A stretch of 64,000 nt of DNA, taken from positions 248,001 through 312,000 of the forward strand of contig JAKTTT010000019.1 in the NCBI GenBank assembly GCA_030581615.1. Direction: 5' to 3'. A model generated the notes under the pieces. That model searched no databases. It saw only the letters and a program-made list of their open reading frames with translations, and was not told the origin of the DNA. This document shows, one piece after another, positions 10,866 through 21,174 of this stretch; the first letter of the stretch is position 1; every line of letters begins with the position of its first letter. This DNA is from Alloascoidea africana. Its lineage: Eukaryota; Ascomycota; Alloascoideomycetes; Alloascoideales; Alloascoideaceae. Made by a program: the position numbers and the translations under genes.

Positions 10866-13800
10866 ATGTTCCTGAAAAAACCACGCTCCTCCACTACTGA
10901 GCAATTGGATTCGAATAGTGGTAGCAGCAGCAGCAAAGAGGACACTGGAAGTGGAGGTGAAAAGGGAAAGAAAAGGGGGAAGGAAAAGAAAAAAGATTCC
11001 ACCACCAATGTGAATGAAGAGCTTTTGGCCCAGATTGCACAACTCCCCGCTGAAGAAGCCCAAATTTTGAAAACCCAAATCGATAGAAACGCTCCTCCTG
11101 ATGAAAATGTAGGATTCAAGACTCTATATCGATACTCTACACGCTTTGACCAAGTTTTACTCTTTGTGGCAACCCTATGCTCTATAATCTCGGGGGCTTT
11201 GATGCCGCTAATGACATTGCTCGTTGGCCAACTCACAGAGAAAATGGCAAAGTATTACCAAAGCAGTTCTCCGAATCTGGGTGACTTTACAGATGACATC
11301 AAAAGGCTGAGTCTTTTCTTTGTTTATTTGGGAATTGCCTTGGGAGTTTTCACCTATCTCCATACAACACTACATTGTATTATCGGAGAGATCCACACTG
11401 GACGGATAAGACAACATTATCTTCGTGCAGTACTACATCAAAATGTTGCATATTTTGACTCTATTGGAGCTGGAGAAGTTACAGAGAGAATCAGTACTGA
11501 TACAAGGTTGGTTCAGGAAGGCATGTCTGAAAAATTTGGGTGTATAATCGAGGCATTTGCACAATTTATATGTGTACTTGTCATTGGTTTCACTCAATCA
11601 TGGCGTTTAACACTTATTCTACTTTCCTCGATTATCGCCATATTCCTCGGAATCCCCGCTTCCTCGATTTTTATTGTTAAATACACAAAACTGAGTCTTG
11701 ATTGTTATTCGCTTGCCTCAAGTATTGCGGAAGAGGTTTTCTCATCAATTCGCAATGCAGTCGCTTTTGGATCTCAGGATAGACTTAGTGAAAAGTATGA
11801 TATCCACCTTCTAAAAGCCCGTCACTGGGGTATTTTAAAAGGGAGACCATTCAGTACGCTTGTTTCCATCTTCTGGGGGGTATTTTTCTTCACCTATGCA
11901 CTAGCGTTTTGGCAAGGTTCCAGATACATTGTCAGTGGAAAGGCCTCTGTTAGTGACATTATTACCACCGCAATGGCCATAATGATTGCCTGTTCCAATA
12001 TGGGAGGCGTAGCTCCAAACATTCAGGCTGTTGCTTCAGGTGTGGCTGCGGCAAAGAAACTGTTTGCAACTATTGATAGGGTTCCTCATCTGGATTCACA
12101 GAGTGACACAACGGGTATAAAACTTGAACAAGGGTTAAAAGGAGAAATTTTATTTGAAAATGTCAAGTTTATTTACCCATCCAGACCTAACGTTACAATT
12201 CTTGAAAATTTCAACCTGAAAATTGAACCCGGACAAACGGTGGCTCTTGTCGGTGCATCAGGTTCTGGGAAATCCACAGTTGTTGGGATTTTAGAAAGGT
12301 TTTATGATATTGTGGGTGGGAAAGTTTATATGGATAATAATCTTCTTGAAGATTTGAATGTGAAATGGCTACGACAGAGAATGTCCGTTGTGTCTCAAGA
12401 ACCCGTTCTTTTCTCCTCATCAATTTATGAAAACGTTGCTTATGGGTTAATTGGAACAGAATTTGAAAATGCTTCCGAAGAGGAAAAGAAAAACCTTGTG
12501 ATTGATGCTTGCAAACAGGCAAATGCTTGGCAGTTTATCGAGGCCCTGACCGATGGTTTGGAAACAAACGTTGGAGAGCGTGGATTTCTTTTATCTGGAG
12601 GTCAAAAACAGAGAATTGCAATTGCAAGAGCCATAGTTTCTAAACCAAATATTCTACTCTTGGATGAGGCCACTTCTGCTTTGGATACACAGTCAGAAGG
12701 GCTTGTTCAAGTGGCCTTGGATAGAGCTTCACAATCTCGAACAACCATTGTCATCGCACACAGGCTTTCGACCATCAAAGATGCAGATAAAATTGTGGTA
12801 ATGGAAAACGGTCGCATTGTAGAGCAAGGAAAGCACGAGGAGCTAATTGAGGCAAGAGGCAAGTACTACAGTCTCGTGGAAGCACAATCGATAAAATCCG
12901 CTACAGCTACAGAGTTCGTTCGTATTGTCCCAGAAAATGAGGATGATAATGATGATGAATACCAAGATGATGAAGTGAAGCATATTCATGACGAGGAAAA
13001 GATTATGTATTATGAGCCTGGTACGCTTAAAGCTCAAAGAACACAGAGTCGCAAGTCTGATACAAGCAAAAAATCACTACAAGGTTATGATACAGAAATA
13101 CCAAAACCAAGCATCTGGTCCACGATGAGGATGGTAAGTTTTTTTTGGGGTGTATGTTTGGGGCAAAACATTTGGGGGCTTCAACTGACATGTATACACA
13201 GCTATATCGATTAAACAAACCTGAGAGGTTACAAGTCAACTGTAGTCTTTTCTGTGCGGTGATAGGAGGCGGTGGATATCCAGTTCTTGCAGTTCTTTTC
13301 GCTCGAATCGTTGAGATTTTACCTATTGAAGAATCTAGACAAGGTTGGATGAGAGGCCAGGTTAACATGTTTACCGGGTTTATATTCATGCTTGGATGTA
13401 TTGAAATTATAAACTTTCTTTTCATGCTTTCATTGATGTATTATTCCAGTGAAAGTCTGATAAGAACTATCAGGCTTAGGGTTTTCAAGCATTTGGTCTC
13501 ACAAGATATTGAATTTTTTGATAGGGATAGAAATGCAACTGGGATTCTTGTCAGTGTTCTTGCAAAAGATGCACAGGATATTCAAGGGTTAGGAGGAGGG
13601 ATCATGGCCCAAATGTTGAATGCAATAGTTGCCGTTATCGTTGGTATTATATTGGCAATTTCTATAAACTGGAGATTAGGACTTGTTCTTACTGCGGCAT
13701 TACCATTTGTTCTTGGATGTGGATTTATGAGATTTTACATCATGGCTCTGTTAGCACGAAGGGCAAAAGCGGCTTATGATGATTCAGCTGCCTTTGCATG

Positions 13801-14956
13801 TGAGGCAACTTCGGCATTACGAACAGTGACGACTTTGACAAGAGAAGATCAGATTTGGAGCATGTACTGCAAAGATACAAATCGTCAATTGCGGAAATCT
13901 GTAGTTTCAATCAGCAAAGCGTCTCTTTGGTATGGCTTTGGCCAGGCCTCTTTGATGTTTGTGATGGCTTTAGGATTCTGGTATGGTTCAAAGCTATTAA
14001 GAGAAGGGAAATGCACAACTTTTGAATATTTCACTGCCTATGTTGCTATTATTCTTGGAGGCCAGGCTTCAGCTTCGGTTTTCTCACAGGCTCCAGGGAT
14101 GGGGAAAGCGATCGAAGCTGGTGAAAACATCCATCGGTTGCTCAATTTGCAACCCCAAATCGATCCCAAGGGTGAACATATAGACCGTGATCAGGTTCGA
14201 GGACTAATCGAATTCAAGGATGTCAGATTTAGATATCCCACAAGGAGTCAAATCCAAGTTTTGAACGGTTTAAATCTCACCATTAAGAAAGGACAATACG
14301 TGGCACTTGTTGGTGCTTCTGGGTGTGGGAAGAGCACAGCAATCAGTTTGATTGAACGATTTTATGATATTGAGCCTGGACATGGTGAAATTCTATTTGA
14401 TGGCAAGCCGATTAGAGACCTTGATCTCAAAGATTATAGAAATTGTATTGCATACGTTCAACAGGAGCCTATTCTGTATTCTGGAACCATAAGAGAAAAC
14501 ATTAGTTTTGGTTTGACTATGGATGAGAAGGATAACATTACTGATGAAAAATTGATGGAGGCATGCAAAATGGCCAATATTCATGATTTTATAAGTTCTT
14601 TACCTCATGGTTATGATACGGAATGTGGAGCCAGGGGTACTTTATTATCAGGAGGACAAAAGCAACGAATTGCAATTGCACGAGCCTTGATTCGAAACCC
14701 TAAAGTGTTACTTTTGGATGAGGCTACAAGTGCACTTGATAGTGAATCTGAAAAAGTTGTACAAAAGGCAATTGATGAGGCTATTGTTGGAAGAACCACG
14801 ATTGCAGTTGCTCATCGTCTAAGTACTATTCAAAATGCAGATTTGATTTATGTTATTGCAAATGGGAAAGTTATTGAAAAGGGAACACATGTGGAATTGA
14901 TGGCTGCTGAATCTACCTATTTCGAACTTGTCAAATTGCAAGCTTTGGAAAATTGA
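10866..14956 (+). CDS. Full-size ABC-B multidrug/peptide exporter (P-glycoprotein/Pmd1-like), two exons
   Basis: Exon 1 is 10866-13133 and exon 2 13202-14956, joined across a 68 bp intron (GTAAGT at 13134, CACAG ending 13201, CTGAC branch site); 1340 residues. Unspliced, the first frame would end within the intron at a stop near 13212. The order is TMD1, NBD1, acidic linker (EDDNDDEYQDDE), TMD2, NBD2. NBD1 has Walker A GASGSGKS near residue 462, signature LSGGQKQRIAIARA near 575 and Walker B ILLLDEATSALD near 595; NBD2 repeats these (GASGCGKS near 1126, LSGGQ near 1238, VLLLDEATSALDSES). Both halves look catalytically intact. Size and layout match fungal P-gp-like exporters such as S. pombe Pmd1 and the Ste6 branch. 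A lysine-rich cytosolic N-terminus (about 80 residues) precedes TMD1. Substrate cannot be read from sequence; a-factor export (Ste6) is an alternative. Confidence 0.9.
13134..13201 (+). other. Intron of ABC transporter gene
   Basis: It starts GTAAGT, contains CAACTGACATG as probable branch region and ends ACACAG. Removal joins two frames in phase 0 between the linker and TMD2. Confidence 0.9.
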
Positions 14957-15647
14957 TAGTTCACTTGGTTTGGCTTTTGTTTTGAACTTTTTTTTGGTCC
15001 TGTTATTGGATCTAATAATAATAATAATAATGACTAACTACTTAATGAGAAAAGGAATAACAGTATAGCTACTTTACTACAAGTTCATGGTTTATGTTCA
15101 TGATCAAATTCATATCTTCATTTCTATAATACTCTATAAAAAAGGATTTTTCAAAAATTCTTTTTTTTTGTTTTTTCAAACATTTGTTTTTATCCCCCCT
15201 AGTAAATTGGGTGTTTTTTTTTTTCGTCCATAATGATCGGTTAAAGAGGATGAGGAGGAGGAATTAAGTAAGATTTCATAAACATTTTTCATAGTTTTCG
15301 TTTTTTTCACATTTTTTTTTAAAGAATCGTCATAGTCGTATCATATGGAACAGATAAACAAGAACTAAAAAAGCAAAGCAAAGGAATAGTAAAAGGAAAA
15401 GGAAAAGGCAAAGGAAAAATAAAAATAAAAATAAAAATAAAAGGAGAATTAATAAAAGGAATCAAAAAGTAGAAGAAAAAAAATAAAGCCAAGTTATGCA
15501 TTACTCGATCCATAAACACAAGAAAATACTAAACCTCTTGATGAGTCCTCACCGAAACTGAAATCTTTTGCTTTTGCGCTTGAAGTGACAAACCAGACAC
15601 TTTTATCAATCTTGATCATACTTGCAATTTTTCCACCCCATGGTATA
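14957..15647. other. Convergent 3' flanks of ABC transporter and HapX-like gene
   Basis: AT-rich tract with T runs, an ATA run near 15016-15030 and an AAAAAT tandem repeat at about 15416-15443. It probably holds the polyadenylation sites of both genes; no gene is seen. Confidence 0.5.
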
Positions 15648-17189
15648 TCAGATCTTATTACTGACCTTATTTTTCGCAAACAATGCAGCTATATCAATTT
15701 CATTTTCTTCGCTTTTCACAACAACATCACCGAGATTTATGCTCATACTGCTACTGGCTTTTTTCGTCCAAGATTTTGAGGATCTCAACTTTGCTTTGGA
15801 TACAGCAGCCTCTGCACAGTAACATCGTGAGCCATTTGTGCAAGCTCCACATAGTTCAAAAGGTGGACCAGAAGTTACTCGACTTAGCTCACCAGGTTTT
15901 GATTCAGAATCGCTGTAATCGTCCATATCATCATAGAATAGGTCAACGGGCGTTGGGTATTCTCTTTCATCAAGAGGCTCGGATGATGACCTTTCAATGG
16001 CAAGAGAGTTGTTTGAAACACACACAGAAATGTCATTGTCTTCCGAAACAGCCCTTCTAAGACTAAGGAATTCGGTAAAGTCGGATTCGGAGGTGGTTAA
16101 CGCAGAGTTCAAGCTTTTGAATTTTTTCAATGGAGGAGAATCAAACTGTAAAAAACTATCCTCTGCATTCTCACTCATCAAAACTCCGTGGTTTGGAACA
16201 AGATTCAATGAAGCATGTTGTTGTTGTCTTTCAATGGGCGATTCTGATTTATGCGCAGGTGGAGAAAGTATGAGTTGTTCAATATCCAAAGTGCAACAAC
16301 CGGTGGAAGAATCCATTGACTCGGGAGACCTCGGAAAAGCGACATTTGAAAAGCAATCCTCATCCACATCTTCAGTTTTCACAGTACTTGATCCTCTGTC
16401 CCGAGCTCGCTTCTTGCCAGAGCGAGTAGTAACCTTTTTATACGACAAGAGCTCGTTTTGTGAGTGCATTGGAATGTTCTTTGGATCAACGGTCGAGAGA
16501 ACATCGTCGACTTCTTCTTCTGAAACGTGTAATGGGGAAACTATTTTGTTTGTAGCTCCTGAAAATTTGACTTGGTCACCTTGCTGTGGATCTTGTTGAA
16601 CAGCTTTTATCAGCTGAATTTCATTTTTTAACTTTGATATGACGGTTCTTAGTTTACCGTTTTCGACATTTGCCTTTTCCAAAGCATTTTGAAGGTCTTT
16701 TTCGCGTTGATTACTTATTTCCTCGGCCCGCGCCAGTTTCACTTCCAACTCGGCGACTTTTGCCTGTTGAACCCGTTGGTTATTTGCGGTTCCATTGGAT
16801 TTGTTAGTCCGATGGCTAACTGACAGTTTTGTTCGTTTTGTACTGTCGTTCAAGGCATAAGACGACGCTTTGCAGGTTGAATTGCCATTTCCATTTCCAT
16901 TTGCAACCGTGGTGGCAGATGCAGGTTTTCGTCCCGGTTTAGGTCTAGGTGGTAGGACCCATTGTTTAGACGTTATGATGCACGGAACTTTTGAAGAACA
17001 CACTCGCTTGGCGTTTGAACTTTCAGATAGGGAGCAATTTTTGGCAGAAGGTGTGATAACGGGAGATGATGACGATGACGATGATGCTGAAGAGAGTGCT
17101 TTACTCTTTAATTCAATAGAGATCTTGTTAACCGTGTGTGGCTGACATGGAGCTGGCGCGATGGGTGGAAGGTGCGAAGAAATGACCAT
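15648..17189 (-). CDS. HapX/Hap43/Php4-type CCAAT-complex iron regulator
   Basis: 513 residues from ATG at 17189. Residues 74-89 are SKQWVLPPRPKPGRKP, the Hap4-type motif that binds the HapB/C/E (Hap2/3/5) CCAAT complex; in Aspergillus HapX the equivalent is EWVIPPRPKPGRKP. Residues about 138-198 form a strongly predicted coiled coil (VAELEVKLARAEE onward). Residues 447-460, CGACTNGSRCYCAE, match the HapX cysteine-rich motif that senses iron-sulfur status. HapX proteins repress iron-consuming genes in low iron and some activate iron-storage genes in high iron. Unlike HapX and Hap43, the segment before the coiled coil lacks a recognisable bZIP basic signature (N-x-x-A-A-x-x-x-R), so the protein may rely on the CCAAT complex for DNA contact, as Php4 does. 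Only one Cys motif is obvious. Confidence 0.8.
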   Translation of the reverse strand: MVISSHLPPIAPAPCQPHTVNKISIELKSKALSSASSSSSSSPVITPSAKNCSLSESSNAKRVCSSKVPCIITSKQWVLPPRPKPGRKPASATTVANGNGNGNSTCKASSYALNDSTKRTKLSVSHRTNKSNGTANNQRVQQAKVAELEVKLARAEEISNQREKDLQNALEKANVENGKLRTVISKLKNEIQLIKAVQQDPQQGDQVKFSGATNKIVSPLHVSEEEVDDVLSTVDPKNIPMHSQNELLSYKKVTTRSGKKRARDRGSSTVKTEDVDEDCFSNVAFPRSPESMDSSTGCCTLDIEQLILSPPAHKSESPIERQQQHASLNLVPNHGVLMSENAEDSFLQFDSPPLKKFKSLNSALTTSESDFTEFLSLRRAVSEDNDISVCVSNNSLAIERSSSEPLDEREYPTPVDLFYDDMDDYSDSESKPGELSRVTSGPPFELCGACTNGSRCYCAEAAVSKAKLRSSKSWTKKASSSMSINLGDVVVKSEENEIDIAALFAKNKVSNKI

Positions 17190-19372
17190 GACTTTTAGAA
17201 TTCAACCAAATTACGAGTTAATAACAAAATATAACGAGAGAGAAGGATAAAAAAGGATGATGATGAATAGTAATACCTACTCCAAGCACGCAAGCCGAAA
17301 CCAACAAAGAAAAAATAATATAAAAAAAAAAAGAAGGTTGTCGACGTGGGAAAAGACTTTCTCTGGGAGAACCGGGACCAGGGCTTATTTGGAGAATGCC
17401 AATTGTCAAAACCTAAAGTTCAGCATTCAATGGCTCTTGGAGGGATCAAAAGTAGTCGGCAATAATAACCTTGCAACTTTTTTGGTCTGGGTCGAAGAAA
17501 GAAGCCAGGTAGTTGAGTCGTGAGATGTTTCCGCAAGAAGCTGAGCGTTATGGATTCCCCTTTGGATTTAAATTAGGATCTTGTCTAGGCCAGCCGTGGT
17601 GAAAAGAGCCGAGAAGGAAGTAGATGCTAAGGCAGGTGAAGGCAGAGGCGATAGCAGTGGTTATGGCGGTCTCCGGGAACAGACAAGCAGCTAATCGCTA
17701 GACTTGGGGGATATAGATCAGAGTGCCAAGGCAATAAAGGGGAAGCTGAGGAAGAGGAACGGAAGGAGTGTGAAGAATTTTGATTTTTTCGATAAGTTGC
17801 GGTGTCGGTGCCCAAGCATGCGCCGCAACTCTTTCAGTTTGAGAACGGACTTGGGGACTTTGATTGGGCGCGGCCGGGACAAATGGCGGCTGCAGCGGGC
17901 GCGGCCGGAACGAAAACCCAGCAGCCGGCCAATTGCAACGGTGCCGGCCGGGCTGGGTAACCTCTGGCCGCCGGGTGCGATGAGACTGGCAGGGCAGAGA
18001 CGAGAGACGAGCAGGACCGTGGAGCTGAAGCTGGAGCTGGAGCTGGAGCTGGAGCTGCGGTCTAGAGTATGGTTCCCGTTGTCTGTCTTGGAATCGTCTT
18101 TCATGGTGCTGCTGGATCGCTCATTTCAGGTCTTGTGTGCTGAAGACAGTTTGTTACAGCCCTGCAGATCCACCACGGAGAAGCTGTGTCTTGAAGAGCA
18201 CGATAAGAGGCCAGAATCGATGGGCTGGGTGGCAGAGGCATTCCAAAGAGAGAGATTGTGCCATTCGGTGTAGTTCTTATCTGGATGGCAAAAGACGAGC
18301 ACAACATGTCAAAGTGACAAGAAAATGCACTTCTCATCAAGGATGGATCAATCACAACGGGTTTCGGTTTCGGTTTCGGTTTCGGTTTCGTATCTGCAAC
18401 GTCTTGTGTTGTGTTTCTTGAGCAGGCCGCTTTAAACTGGAATCCCAGGTTCATTGTAGCAAAAAGCGACAGTCTTTGGGCCATAACATAACATCGAGCA
18501 GAAATGGGTGGCGTTCGCACCATGTGGAGAGTGCGAGAAACAAGACCGAATATCATTTCTGTTGTGCTCACATGAACTTGAACTGGACATGGCGAGTCGA
18601 TCCATTCCAGAGAGCGACAAAGGAGGCTACCGCTCAAACAAAGAAAGGGTCGACTTTGCGAGAAGAAGAAAAAGAAGAAGAAACAGGGAACTCAACGCCT
18701 TTAAGACCTGAGAGCAAAACATGAGATGGAAATGTGGCGCAACAAATGTTGCAAAACCTCCGTCGTGATACCTTTTGTTAGCAGACTGCTCCTAGCGCTT
18801 GCTCTTTGCAGATCCCGGCGAGAGTCCGATCGCACTCTCGCGAGATCTTTTGGGGCAGCCTGCCATTGGGACTGGCCAGGCTGCTCTGTCCAGAGGAACG
18901 TGGCGACTCGCCAGTCAAAAGAAGAAGGGCAAGGGCGAGGGACATCGAGGGGCAAAGACCTTCGCTCTTCGTTTTATCTCCAACTCTATTCATTGGTCCA
19001 AACTCAATATCGCCATGATTGGGGTGGTTGCCAATGCCCATGCCCATGCCAATGCCAATGCCAATTCCCGTTCGCCTGCGGTTTGGACGGACACGGGCTA
19101 AACACGAGAGCGAACTTGGCAGGAAGTACCCTCCGGGCCCGAACACGAGAGCGATGGCACCGGTTCTAGTTCCAGTTCTACGTAGCACACCGCCTAAACA
19201 CTAAACACGCTAAACGGTGAGAAGCGAAACGCTTTCTGCCGCTGGGTCTTTTCTCCCATGCCTCTCGACCCACGGGGTGTTCCGGGAGTCTGGCGCACAA
19301 GTCCCGGGAAATCCTGTCCAGCTCCCAGCCGGCGCTTCTGGGCTGTCAGCTCCGATAAACAACCGCGGGAAG
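17190..19372. other. Divergent promoter region, HapX-like gene / HSK3
   Basis: Nearly 2.2 kb with no supported gene. It contains tandem repeats GGAGCT (about 18027-18057), GGTTTC (18360-18390) and CCATGC/CCAATG (about 19032-19065), and GC-rich patches near 17860-17970 and 18790-18900. Overlapping open frames on both strands are repeat-driven and carry no family motif. Confidence 0.4.
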
Positions 19373-19464
19373 ATGAACAGACAGCTGGCGTATCCCTCGA
19401 ACTACACCCAGCCTTCCCAGCTGCAACAGCAGAGACAGTTCCAGTATGACCAGCAAAGACTTGT

Positions 19465-19503
<39 letters not shown>

Positions 19504-19818
19504 GCGGACAACCTTTGCCCCATCCACATTGAAATCGCGCCAGCTTTCTCATCTACACTCCCAGTTGGCCACTTTACAGGCAAACATGAGCGATCTGGAA
19601 AATCTCGTAAAAGTCACAGCAGTGCAGGCAGAATATATCAAGCGATTGGGCATACTTCACGGCTCTTTGTAAGTGGACATCAAACATTTCATTGGTCGAT
19701 TAACCACTAACAAATCCACAGATTCATGGCAAGCCATCGGGTGTTTGAACAAGAGGCATTGCGAGCACAGGAAGAAGAAGAAGAAGAAGAAGAAGATGTT
19801 GAATTACAGGATGAGTGA
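19373..19818 (+). CDS. HSK3: DASH complex subunit Hsk3, two exons
   Basis: Exon 1 19373-19668, intron 19669-19721 (GTAAGT, CACTAAC branch site, CACAG), exon 2 19722-19818; 130 residues. The core SRQLSHLHSQLATLQANMSD and LGILHGSLFMASHRVF matches the fungal Hsk3 family; the SLFMAS segment is created only by splicing, as the unspliced frame stops at once after GSL. Hsk3 is a small coiled-coil subunit of the DASH/Dam1 ring that couples kinetochores to microtubules. It is longer than S. cerevisiae Hsk3 (69 residues) because of an N-terminal extension with a long polyglutamine tract (about 13 Gln) and an acidic Glu-rich tail. The start is the first ATG giving a sensible N-terminus; the frame is open further upstream without a better ATG. 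Confidence 0.82.
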
Positions 19819-20269
19819 ATGGTAGATGTCCACTCTTTTTTAACGAGCCGGTCTTGTTGACCATACATTACAATAGAGAACGGTATCAAAGCTGATCCCC
19901 CCTCGACTGCTGTTTAAAGACAACCAAAATGATAAACACGTACTAGCATCGTTTTGTACCGACCTGCATTATCTTATGGGAATCGGGAATTAATGCTGAA
20001 AGCCAACATCGTGTTGTCTCTATTGTTTTTTTAAACAGCTGTTATTTATGATCTATAGGGAATCGGGCCATGCCATATCAGACACATCCACATCCACGTT
20101 CTTGTAGAGTAGTCCAATTTAGTAAACCTATTGAAAGTAATGTCTTGACTTGAAATACACCAAACTTAAATGGATATTTGGGGTCCGGGTAACACCACCA
20201 TCAGAAGATACGTTTCTCACTTTGTCGTCTATCCCCCCTTCAACATTCGAAAAGAATCAGATCTTTAGC
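19819..20269. other. Intergenic HSK3 - CMC1
   Basis: AT-rich spacer of 450 bp with no gene. It should hold the HSK3 terminator and CMC1 promoter. The CMC1 frame stays open upstream to about 20150, but without conservation. Confidence 0.5.
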
Positions 20270-20671
20270 ATGAGCTCGGAAACTGCTTCAAAAGAGACAT
20301 CTATTCATAGTCACAAGTCGAAATTGCCCCTATGGGTACTATCACCACCCGAAGAGAAGATTATTGCAGATAGAGTTGCAAAAAAAGGGCGAGAAGTTTG
20401 TGCTGAATTCATACAGGGTATGCCACTTTCAGTAAAGTACTTGCTATTGAGTTGAGATTGCTAATTTGAACGGGGGAGCGGGAAATAAATAGACTTTGTT
20501 GATTGTTCTAAAGGCCAGATTCTTACTGTTGGTTTCCGATGCAAGGAAAAGAACAAAAAAATGCTTGATTGTCTTGTGAACCACAATAATCCCGATCGAA
20601 TGGATCAGGAAAGAAATCAGTTCATTCGTGAGAAAATGGAGAAGATAAATGCTGACAAAAATACACAGTAA
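20270..20671 (+). CDS. CMC1: Mitochondrial twin CX9C protein Cmc1 (COX assembly), two exons
   Basis: Exon 1 20270-20417, intron 20418-20492 (GTATGC...AATAG), exon 2 20493-20671; 108 residues against 111 in S. cerevisiae. The N-terminal KSKLPLWVLSPPEEKIIADR matches yeast SSRLPIWVLSPREEQ. Splicing creates CAEFIQDFVDC, and the second pair is CKEKNKKMLDC, so both CX9C motifs are exact; the first is formed only across the splice junction, which fixes the intron. Cmc1 is imported into the intermembrane space by the Mia40 pathway and stabilises newly made Cox1 during cytochrome c oxidase assembly. An in-frame upstream extension to 20150 starts at a non-ATG codon and is not used. Confidence 0.9.
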
Positions 20672-21174
20672 TTATACTATGTGTGTGTTATCAAAAACCT
20701 CCAAATTTTGAATGAAGCGACGACCGACCACTTGAAAAGACCAATTGACTACCTATCCCAACAAAATCAAAAATCAAAAATCAAAAATCAAAAATCAAAA
20801 AGAAAAAAGTCTGATAAATTTAGCATCTGACGCTCAATTAAATATCAGCAAATATTGAGGATGATCGTTTGTCGAAAACCTTTAATCCTTATCTGCTGTT
20901 ATTCTGTAAATAAGAGTGATCCAATTTCTCTCCAGTTAATGTTATGTTCTTTATTGTTTATACTGCTTGTTACGCAAATGTATTTAAGTAAGCTTACTAC
21001 TGTGTCTTGTGTTTGGGTATTGGCCTTGTTTTGACAAGCACAAAATTAGCACGAGTACCAAGAAACAAAAAACAAAAAATGTTGAACATGATGTCCTTTC
21101 TCTCAACTCTGTGAACGGCTTAATTCTGATCCACGCATTAGAGGGCAATAATAGCTAATCAATGCCTAACGACC
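20672..21174. other. Intergenic CMC1 - RING gene
   Basis: About 500 bp, AT-rich, with an AATCAAA tandem repeat at about 20764-20800. An alternative hydrophobic short frame near 20860-21050 was considered as a first exon of the next gene, but its only good donor gives the wrong phase. Confidence 0.4.

Noticed and set aside
15997-16599. 200-codon plus-strand frame
   Set aside because: Lies antisense to the HapX-like gene and has no independent support.
17704-18273. 189-codon plus-strand frame between HapX-like gene and HSK3
   Set aside because: No conserved motif; its longest run (LELELEL) is a GGAGCT repeat, and antisense frames of similar length overlap it.
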